Origin: Clostridiales bacterium
GTDB lineage: Bacteria > Bacillota > Clostridia > Christensenellales > UMGS416
Assembly (NCBI GenBank): GCA_012515725.1
Contig: JAAYXU010000030.1
Span: forward strand, 1-12,121
DNA: 12,121 nt
Direction of reading: 5' to 3'
A program made the position numbers and the translations under genes. Below, piece after piece: positions 8,219-12,121 of the stretch. The notes under the pieces are model-generated. The model was not told the origin of the DNA and did no database searches. It worked only from the letters and a program-made list of their open reading frames with translations. Numbering within the stretch: the stretch's first letter is position 1; each line of letters starts with the position of its first letter.

Positions 8219-8689
8219 ATGCTCATGCATTCGTGCGCGCCCCAGACCATCCAGGAGCCGGATCCCTACGCGCTGACATTTCCGGAGGGCATATACGGCT
8301 TTGAGGATGTAAAGTCGTTCACTCTCCTTCGCAGCACGCGGGATGACAGCCCGATTCGCTGGCTCAAGGCGGCTGACCGCGATCTGTATTTTCCGGTCAT
8401 CGACCCGCGCCTTATCGTGCCCGACTATGATTTCGATCTCTCGCACGAGAATATGATCAAATTAGGTGCTACCAATGCTAGCCAATTTGTGGTACTATGT
8501 ATCGTAGTGCTCCCCGAGAGAGTTGAGGACATGACGGTCAACCTGAAGAGCCCCATTGTCATCAATGCGCACAACCAACGGGGGATGCAGCTCATTCTTG
8601 ACGAAGAGGAGTACGATATCAGGCATCCGATCCTCCGTCGCGAGAGAAGGACTGTTGCCCATGCTGGTAATAACCCGAAAAACAGGTGA
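8219..8689 (+). CDS. fliW: Flagellar assembly factor FliW (CsrA antagonist)
   Basis: From ATG 8219 the product is 156 residues, the usual FliW size. Family landmarks are LTFPEGIYGFEDVKSFTLL near the N-terminus, IRWLKAADRDLYFPVIDPRLIVPDYDF in the middle, and the hallmark MTVNLKSPIVINAHNQRGMQLIL near the C-terminus, followed by YDIRHPI. In Bacillus subtilis FliW binds CsrA and relieves its block on flagellin translation; free flagellin in turn titrates FliW. The last 29 nt overlap the start of csrA, so the two antagonists are co-translated. The C-terminal tail after IRHPI (RRERRTVAHAGNNPKNR) is Arg/Asn rich and is the part encoded in the overlap region. Confidence 0.95.
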   Translation: MLMHSCAPQTIQEPDPYALTFPEGIYGFEDVKSFTLLRSTRDDSPIRWLKAADRDLYFPVIDPRLIVPDYDFDLSHENMIKLGATNASQFVVLCIVVLPERVEDMTVNLKSPIVINAHNQRGMQLILDEEEYDIRHPILRRERRTVAHAGNNPKNR

Positions 8690-8909
8690 GTCTATCGTTA
8701 TTGGCGATGGCATCGAGATTACCATCGCCGACATTCAGAAGGGCAAGGTAAAGATAGCTATCGACGCGCCCCGGAATGTAGCGATATACCGCAAAGAGAT
8801 AATAGACGAGGTCCGGGCCGCCAATCTGGACGCGGGCGTCCGCGGCAGGCTGGAGTCGGTGGAGCAAACCGCCGAGGATCTCATTAACAGGAGCAATACT
8901 GGTAGATGA
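8661..8909 (+). CDS. csrA: Carbon storage regulator / translational repressor CsrA
   Basis: The 82-residue product has the classical CsrA start MLVITRKTGESIVIGDGIEITI and the rest of the fold (KGKVKIAIDAPRNVAIYRKEIIDEV), including the RNA-binding Arg in the first strand and the AP-x-x-V-x-(I/V)-x-R-x-E motif. The family binds GGA motifs in mRNA leaders and, in Firmicutes, represses flagellin translation. The C-terminal tail after residue 50 is longer than in E. coli CsrA (61 residues), a trait of Firmicutes CsrA proteins that serves the FliW interaction. ATG 8661 was chosen because the frame upstream is the overlap with fliW and not CsrA-like. AAGGA (8647-8651) lies 9 nt before it. The stop overlaps the next start as ATGA (8906-8909). 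Confidence 0.96.
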   Translation: MLVITRKTGESIVIGDGIEITIADIQKGKVKIAIDAPRNVAIYRKEIIDEVRAANLDAGVRGRLESVEQTAEDLINRSNTGR

Positions 8910-10027
8910 GGGTCGTCCCCATTAACGAACTGCGGCCAGACATGCGTCTGGGCAAGGATGTTTGCAGCGCCTACGGCGAACTCTATTTGCGAAAGGACAC
9001 GCTGCTGACCGACGAATATATACGCAGACTGCATACGCTCGGTTTCAACGGAATCGTCATCGACGATCCGCTCTCAGAGGGCATAGAGCTCGAGGACCTT
9101 GTGGACAGTACGCTGCGCGACAGGGCGGTATGCAAGGTCAGGGAGCTCTACCGGCGCGGCGCGTCCTGTCCCATGCGCAAGAGCGACTGGAGGTCCCTGG
9201 AGTCGCTGCTGCATGACATATTATCGGAGCTGCTGGAAACCGAGCGGCTCGCCAACAATATTATTGACCTAAAAGCGTTTGACGATTACACTTTCTGCCA
9301 CAGCGTGAACGTTGCATTTCTGTCGGCTGCCACGGGGATTTCGCTGGGGCTTACGCGCGCCAAGCTGCATGAGCTGCTGATGGGCGCTATACTGCACGAT
9401 ATAGGCAAGATATATGTGCCGCACAGTATTCTCAGCAAGCCCAGCGCCCTGACCAGAGAAGAGTTCGAGATCATGAAGACCCATTCGAGGCACGGGTATG
9501 AATATCTGTCGGGTATGGACGATATGGTATCTCAGGACGCCTGCATAGGCGTGCTGCATCACCACGAGCGCTTCGACGGACGCGGATATCCCTCCGGGCT
9601 CGCGGGCGGCCAGATCGCCGCGTTCGGCCGGATCATCGCCGTATGCGACGTATACGACGCGATTACGTCAAATCGTCCCTACCGCACAGCGTGGAGTCCC
9701 TCAGAGGCGATAGAGTACATCATGGGCAACCTGTCCATACAGTTTGAGCCCGATGTCGCCAGGGCATTTCTCAAGCGCATCGCGCCCTATCCGGCAGGGA
9801 CGCTCGTCCGGCTCAGCGACGGACGTGCGGCCATCGTCGTCCGGAACAATCCGGATCTTGTGTTCCGTCCCCTCGTGCGTATATACGAGCATGAAGGTGA
9901 GCCTGTGACGCCGTATTTCATCGATATGGCCTCGGATCGGACAGCGCTCAGCGTGACGATTCAGGCAGTTTTGAGCCAAAGTACGCAAAAGCCGCTCAGT
10001 CGGGGTTGCATATTAGAGGCGCCGTAA
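8906..10027 (+). CDS. HD-GYP domain protein, predicted cyclic-di-GMP phosphodiesterase
   Basis: The 373-residue product has three parts. Residues 1-55 (INELRPDMRLGKDVCSAYGELYLRKDTLL) match the small beta-rich N-terminal module common in clostridial HD-GYP proteins. The catalytic HD-GYP domain spans about 125-290, with H132, the HDIGK motif at 164-168, H193, HHE at 219-221 followed by FDGRGYP (223-229), and DVYDAITSNRPYR (248-260). All canonical metal-binding residues and the GYP triad are present, so it is probably an active phosphodiesterase that linearises cyclic-di-GMP. The end (about 296-355, PAGTLVRLSDGRAAIVVRNN) is a small beta-rich tail often seen after this domain. No membrane segments or receiver domain are visible. 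The ATGA overlap with csrA places it in the flagellar operon, suggesting control of the motile state. Confidence 0.92.
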   Translation: MRVVPINELRPDMRLGKDVCSAYGELYLRKDTLLTDEYIRRLHTLGFNGIVIDDPLSEGIELEDLVDSTLRDRAVCKVRELYRRGASCPMRKSDWRSLESLLHDILSELLETERLANNIIDLKAFDDYTFCHSVNVAFLSAATGISLGLTRAKLHELLMGAILHDIGKIYVPHSILSKPSALTREEFEIMKTHSRHGYEYLSGMDDMVSQDACIGVLHHHERFDGRGYPSGLAGGQIAAFGRIIAVCDVYDAITSNRPYRTAWSPSEAIEYIMGNLSIQFEPDVARAFLKRIAPYPAGTLVRLSDGRAAIVVRNNPDLVFRPLVRIYEHEGEPVTPYFIDMASDRTALSVTIQAVLSQSTQKPLSRGCILEAP

Positions 10028-10191
10028 AAAAACGGGGGCGCAGTATACCCAGTACAAAGGGCGACACAACATTTTCACTCTGATATATATTGTCCCGGAG
10101 CAACACGGCAGTCTTTACCCGCCCGCTCAGTCAATAGAATGGTGAACGCTGGTAAGTAAACGCTTCGCCCTGATGAAAAACTCGGCGTCCG
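10028..10191. other. Convergent intergenic region, no clear terminator
   Basis: The plus-strand flagellar operon and the minus-strand ECF operon converge here. The segment is AT-richer than the genes on either side. An A7 tract (10028-10034 area) would be read as U7 in the minus-strand transcript, but only a weak GGG/CCC stem (10035-10051) precedes it. I see no strong hairpin with a U tract on either strand. Confidence 0.5.
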
Positions 10192-10479
10192 TTATGCCCG
10201 AGTATCGGTCGCGGACTTTGCGCTCCCCGTGCGCCGCGCGGCCATCGCTCCCAGCGCGCTCATATTCCGCAGCGAGGGAGCGCGGTAGCGGTCCGACAGC
10301 CTGCGGGCGATCTCGGGAGGCACCTGCGCGCGTATGAGCTCCCGCCGGAATATGCGCCGGGCGCGCGCGGCGCGGATCTTCCAGACAATTCCCCGGACGA
10401 GAAGCGCCCACGGAGCCGCCAGGATCCGCAGCCAGCCCCGCAGGCTCCTGGGCCGCCTCCTTTTTTTGACCACGCTCAT
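10192..10479 (-). CDS. Small basic protein of unknown function, paralogue of its upstream neighbour
   Basis: I do not recognise a named family. The 95-residue product starts with a strongly basic segment (KKRRRPRS), followed by a possible membrane-associated helix (about 15-35, GWLRILAAPWALLVRGIVWKI). Residues 44-65 (FRRELIRAQVPPEIARRLSDRY) match the upstream gene's residues 50-71 at 11 of 22 positions, so the two appear to share one short helical motif. The ATG at 10479 overlaps the upstream stop as ATGA (10479-10476), with AAGGA close before it. The C-terminal tail (RRTGSAKSATDTRA) looks low in complexity; another frame continues further with protein-like sequence, so a sequencing or natural frameshift near the end cannot be excluded. 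The basic charge and helix suggest membrane or nucleic acid contact, but that is a guess. Confidence 0.65.
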   Translation of the reverse strand: MSVVKKRRRPRSLRGWLRILAAPWALLVRGIVWKIRAARARRIFRRELIRAQVPPEIARRLSDRYRAPSLRNMSALGAMAARRTGSAKSATDTRA

Positions 10480-10736
10480 TTGTCCTTGTCTACGAACTTC
10501 ATGAGGTCGTTGAGGCTGAACATGTACTTTTCAGTCAGCCTGAGAGCGACTTCCTCGGGAACACCCGACTGGAGCAGCTCCCTGTAGAACGCGCCGACCG
10601 ATTTCCCGGCATTTCCACCGGCGTCGGGTGAGTACATGACCTTATTGATGCCTTCCAGCAGCCTGGGTATCTTTGTGGAAACCTCGTCGAGCAGTTCGCC
10701 GATTTCCTTTACCGGGATGTCGCTGTGATCGCTCAT
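10476..10736 (-). CDS. Small conserved-looking protein of unknown function in the ECF operon
   Basis: This 86-residue protein has an excellent ribosome binding site, AGGAGG at 10750-10745, 8 nt before its ATG. It is mixed in charge, with an acidic helical N-terminus (about 8-33, VKEIGELLDEVSTKIPRLLEG), a Gly-rich turn (SPDAGGNAG, 36-44), and a C-terminal helical motif (50-79) that reads FYRELLQSGVPEEVALRLTEKY then SLNDLMKF. The latter pattern, aromatic-x-R-E-L, then V-P-x-E-(V/I)-A-x-R-L, then Y, recurs in the next gene. No membrane segment, signal peptide or catalytic motif is visible. It lies downstream of an ECF sigma/anti-sigma pair and is translationally coupled to the 95-residue paralogue. 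I do not assign a function; a partner or adaptor role in the sigma-controlled response is plausible. Confidence 0.75.
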   Translation of the reverse strand: MSDHSDIPVKEIGELLDEVSTKIPRLLEGINKVMYSPDAGGNAGKSVGAFYRELLQSGVPEEVALRLTEKYMFSLNDLMKFVDKDK

Positions 10737-10748
10737 AATAATAACCTC

Positions 10749-10883
10749 CTATTTTATGTTCCAGATACTACGCAGCTGTTCGAGATAGCAGGTGACAGGG
10801 TTCACGGGAACAGATACCCTTCCGTCCACGTTGAACGGCTTGTGATGGGATTCCGAATACGCGGCCAGTTTGTCTCTACGCAT
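10749..10883 (-). CDS. Small ORF of 44 residues (47 from the upstream ATG) between the anti-sigma gene and the small-protein pair
   Basis: A short frame follows the anti-sigma gene directly. An upstream ATG at 10892 overlaps the anti-sigma stop as ATGA, but the ribosome binding site AAGGAG (10899-10894) is only 1 nt from it and 10 nt from the ATG at 10883, so I choose 10883. The predicted product begins MRRDKLAAYSESHHKPF and ends CYLEQLRSIWNIK, with one Cys and no membrane segment. The stop TAG (10751-10749) overlaps the ribosome binding site of the 86-residue gene, so the ORF fills the gap exactly as a real operon member would. No family is recognised. Without comparison to relatives it could still be a chance ORF. 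Confidence 0.5.
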   Translation of the reverse strand: MRRDKLAAYSESHHKPFNVDGRVSVPVNPVTCYLEQLRSIWNIK

Positions 10884-10888
10884 ATCGC

Positions 10889-11224
10889 TCATGCTCCTTC
10901 GGGCAGGCCGCTCCTTGCGCACAGGAGCGACAGTCTGATTGTTTTTTGGGTGATTAGCGCGGTATCCCGCAGCATCGACGCGGCGGTCCGGAGCGACGCG
11001 CTCCCCGTCTGCCGCCGCAGGGCCGACCCGACGCGACGCCTTATTACGGGGGGCAGCGGCGGGGCTTGGGCCGCGGCAACGGCCTTGACTCTGCTCCAGA
11101 GCGCAAGCTCGCTCCGGCACGCGGCGCAGCACGCCAGATGATCGAGCGCCTCGGCTTCGGCGTGCGCATCGAGACTTCCTCCCAGAAGCTCTGGCAGCAG
11201 CATCGCGATCTCTTCACAGCGCAT
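10889..11224 (-). CDS. Anti-sigma factor with zinc-binding (ZAS-type) domain
   Basis: From ATG 11224 the product is 111 residues. The N-terminal part carries the zinc anti-sigma pattern C3-x25-H29-x3-C33-x2-C36 (MRCEEIAMLLPELLGGSLDA, then HLACCAACRSEL), with a Leu-rich helix between. Proteins of this type bind and mask ECF sigma factors; the gene sits directly after an ECF sigma gene, which supports partnership. The C-terminal part (about 45-111) is basic and Ala/Arg rich, and I see no convincing membrane helix, so this anti-sigma may be cytoplasmic, unlike the common membrane-anchored type. An ATG at 11230 overlaps the sigma stop as ATGA, but the ribosome binding site lies only 1 nt from it; ATG 11224 has a 7-nt spacer and keeps the conserved Cys near the start. 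Confidence 0.85.
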   Translation of the reverse strand: MRCEEIAMLLPELLGGSLDAHAEAEALDHLACCAACRSELALWSRVKAVAAAQAPPLPPVIRRRVGSALRRQTGSASLRTAASMLRDTALITQKTIRLSLLCARSGLPEGA

Positions 11225-11226
11225 AC

Positions 11227-11697
11227 TCATGCTCCTTCCATTTGTTCCCGAAGCGCCGCGCGGATGCGGCTCATCCGGGACTTGACTGTACCCTCGGCGA
11301 CCTCCAGCACGGCGGCGGCCTCCGCGTAAGTGAGTCCCACCACCAGCACCAGCGCGAGGAGCTCCCGCTGCTCGGGCGCGAGAGAGGCCATCGCGGACTC
11401 GAGCAGTACCCGGCTGTCGGCCGCGTCCGCGAAATCCTCGGCGGACTCCCCGGCAGGCACGGGCCGAGCGCGCTCCCGCTCGCGGCGGCGGGTCTCGTCG
11501 GCCAGCTTATGGCGAGCTATGCCGATGAGCCATGTCAGGGGCCGGGACGCGCCCTCGAAACGCTGCTGCTGCCGCCAGGCGGCCAGAAACGTTTCCTGCA
11601 TGAGATCAGCCGCGGTATCCTCGTCAAATCCCCGGCTGCGGATATATCGGTATACCGCCTGTGCATTTTGCTCGTACAGCTCGCCGATATCGGCCAT
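11227..11697 (-). CDS. ECF-type RNA polymerase sigma factor
   Basis: From ATG 11697 the product is 156 residues and has only regions 2 and 4, as ECF sigma factors do. Region 2 (about 6-75) contains LYEQNAQAVYRYIRSR, the core-binding AADLMQETFLAAWRQQQRF (29-47), and the -10 recognition segment PLTWLIGIARHKLADETRRRER. A short acidic linker (82-100) follows. Region 4 (about 104-151) reads LAPEQRELLALVLVVGLTYAEAAAVLEVAEGTVKSRMSRIRAALRE, with the helix-turn-helix that reads -35 elements. GGGAGG (11709-11704) lies 6 nt before ATG 11697; a further in-frame ATG at 11718 would lie at the predicted transcription start and is rejected. The next gene is a zinc anti-sigma factor. A matching ECF promoter precedes both this operon and the divergent serpin gene. 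The ECF subgroup cannot be assigned by eye. Confidence 0.93.
   Translation of the reverse strand: MADIGELYEQNAQAVYRYIRSRGFDEDTAADLMQETFLAAWRQQQRFEGASRPLTWLIGIARHKLADETRRRERERARPVPAGESAEDFADAADSRVLLESAMASLAPEQRELLALVLVVGLTYAEAAAVLEVAEGTVKSRMSRIRAALREQMEGA
11232..11237 (-). promoter_or_regulatory. Ribosome binding site of the anti-sigma gene, inside the sigma gene end
   Basis: AAGGAG on the minus strand lies 7 nt before ATG 11224 and only 1 nt before ATG 11230. It is encoded within the last codons of the sigma gene, so sigma and anti-sigma translation are probably coupled. Confidence 0.65.
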
Positions 11698-11703
11698 GCA
11701 GCG

Positions 11704-11709
11704 CCTCCC
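11704..11709 (-). promoter_or_regulatory. Ribosome binding site that sets the ECF sigma start
   Basis: GGGAGG on the minus strand with a 6-nt spacer to ATG 11697. The alternative ATG at 11718 has no such site and lies upstream of this one. Confidence 0.75.
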
Positions 11710-11725
11710 GCCTTTCATAGTGTGT

Positions 11726-11751
11726 GTCGCATATAGGGGGGTAAAAGTTCC
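11726..11751 (-). promoter_or_regulatory. ECF-type promoter of the sigma operon (probable autoregulation)
   Basis: On the minus strand GGAAC (11751-11747), a 17-nt spacer, then CGAC (11729-11726). The AAC-containing -35 element and a CG-type -10 element at this spacing are typical of ECF sigma promoters. Transcription would start near 11718 with a leader of about 20 nt before ATG 11697. The same architecture occurs on the other strand upstream of the serpin gene. Confidence 0.7.
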
Positions 11752-11807
11752 ATCGAGTCACAAACTTTTTCGATATAGCGGGTGTAAATCCTTTTTCGCG
11801 TGATTCG

Positions 11808-11826
11808 GACGGCTCCCAGACGGCTC
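11808..11826 (+). repeat. Direct repeat of GACGGCTC with 11-bp period
   Basis: GACGGCTC occurs at 11808-11815 and again at 11819-11826, in the divergent intergenic region just upstream of the serpin -35 element. One helical turn separates the copies, so both would face the same side of the DNA. It may be a regulator site or chance. Confidence 0.35.
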
Positions 11827-11840
11827 TCCTGATGGAAAAT

Positions 11841-11866
11841 GGAACCATACCCGCCCGCCCATCGTC
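11841..11866 (+). promoter_or_regulatory. ECF-type promoter of the serpin lipoprotein gene
   Basis: GGAAC (11841-11845), a 17-nt spacer, then CGTC (11863-11866) followed by TAA. This is a textbook ECF promoter form (compare GGAACC/TGAAAC and CGTC/CGTA elements). Transcription would start near 11873 and the ribosome binding site AAAGGAGG follows at 11878-11885. Its layout equals that of the minus-strand promoter of the sigma operon. Confidence 0.8.
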
Positions 11867-11895
11867 TAACCCGACATAAAGGAGGCGGAAAAATA

Positions 11896-12121
11896 ATGAA
11901 ACACTCCGCAATTATTACGATCGCAGCCGTATTGATAGCCGCGATGCTGTGCGGTTGCGCAGGCGGGCCGCTATCCGCCGATGATCTTATTAAGGACACC
12001 GGAGCGGGCGACCTCATGCAGGGCGTTAAGGCAGTCGACTGGCCCGGCCCGCCCGAACAAATCGACGCGGAGCTGCAGAGCGCGATGCTCGACTTCTCCT
12101 GGCGGCTTTTCAGGGAAACGA
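11896..12121 (+). CDS. Serpin-like secreted lipoprotein, N-terminal part (truncated by the window)
   Basis: The frame opens at ATG 11896, 10 nt after GGAGG (11881-11885), and is still open at the window end, giving 75 residues. The N-terminus is a lipoprotein signal peptide: a Lys/His start, a hydrophobic core (IITIAAVLIAAML) and the lipobox L18-C19-G20-C21, so Cys21 would be lipidated after cleavage. A short linker follows, then DLMQGVKAVDWPG (about 39-51) and DFSWRLFRET (about 66-75). From memory, bacterial serpins of gut Clostridia begin their folded domain with a similar DLMxGIK... and then DFAxxLFKxT, corresponding to serpin helix A. Serpins are suicide inhibitors of serine or cysteine proteases. 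Only the first helix is visible, so the family call rests on limited sequence; another kind of lipoprotein is possible. Confidence 0.72.
   Translation, partial: MKHSAIITIAAVLIAAMLCGCAGGPLSADDLIKDTGAGDLMQGVKAVDWPGPPEQIDAELQSAMLDFSWRLFRET

Noticed and set aside
8860..8906. Cyclic-di-GMP riboswitch before the HD-GYP gene
   Set aside because: There is no leader: the gene overlaps csrA by 4 nt, and no GEMM-like conserved sequence was seen in the convergent or divergent intergenic regions either.
10019..10042. GGCGCC...GGGGCGC inverted repeat around an A7 tract as a terminator
   Set aside because: The A/T tract lies in the loop and not after the stem, and the stem needs a bulge, so it does not have intrinsic terminator form on either strand.
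10893..11132. Upstream part of a longer minus-strand frame (10749-11132) over the anti-sigma gene
   Set aside because: It overlaps the well-supported anti-sigma gene in another frame and has no recognisable content; only its last 44-47 codons are kept as a small ORF.
11698..11718. Longer ECF sigma start at ATG 11718
   Set aside because: It lies at the predicted transcription start and upstream of the strong GGGAGG site that serves ATG 11697; the added residues are not sigma-like.
11242..11803. Two long plus-strand frames over the ECF sigma gene
   Set aside because: They are antisense to the ECF sigma factor, whose regions 2 and 4 are unmistakable.
1..12121. CRISPR arrays, insertion sequences, tRNA or rRNA genes
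   Set aside because: No regularly spaced repeats, transposase-like frames, terminal inverted repeats or RNA gene signatures were found by eye.

Overview
The window is a GC-rich piece of a chromosome, most likely from a motile member of the Firmicutes (Bacillota), probably class Clostridia. The case rests on gene order: flhB-flhA-sigD-flgF/flgG-flgM-flgN-flgK-flgL-fliW-csrA matches flagellar clusters of Bacillus and Clostridia, and fliW/csrA pairing with strong AGGAGG-type ribosome binding sites fits the same group. The species cannot be named from this sequence.

Region 1 (1-10027, all plus strand) is a tightly packed flagellar operon entered part-way through flhB. FlhB and FlhA form the export gate. 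The next gene is the flagellar sigma factor (sigma-28/SigD), with no flhF or flhG between. A near-perfect sigma-28 promoter (3497-3523) lies in the 67-nt gap after the sigma gene, so SigD probably drives the genes downstream of itself: two rod proteins (flgF/flgG type), the anti-sigma factor FlgM, the chaperone FlgN, hook-filament junction proteins FlgK and FlgL, then FliW and CsrA, which in Bacillus control flagellin translation. The operon closes with an HD-GYP protein (predicted cyclic-di-GMP phosphodiesterase), translationally coupled to csrA by an ATGA overlap, in a place where flagellin is often found.

Region 2 (10192-11697, minus strand) is a second operon converging on the first. It encodes an ECF sigma factor, a zinc-binding anti-sigma factor without a visible membrane helix, a 44-47 residue small ORF, and two small proteins (86 and 95 residues) that share a 22-residue motif. 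Three of its four junctions are ATGA overlaps.

Region 3 (11698-12121) is the divergent intergenic region and the start of a plus-strand lipoprotein that resembles the N-terminus of a bacterial serpin (protease inhibitor) and runs off the window. Each side of the divergent region carries an ECF-type promoter with the same layout, GGAAC-17 nt-CGNC. The simplest reading is that the ECF sigma factor activates both its own operon and the secreted serpin. This ECF / anti-sigma / paired small proteins / serpin module is the most novel-looking part of the window.
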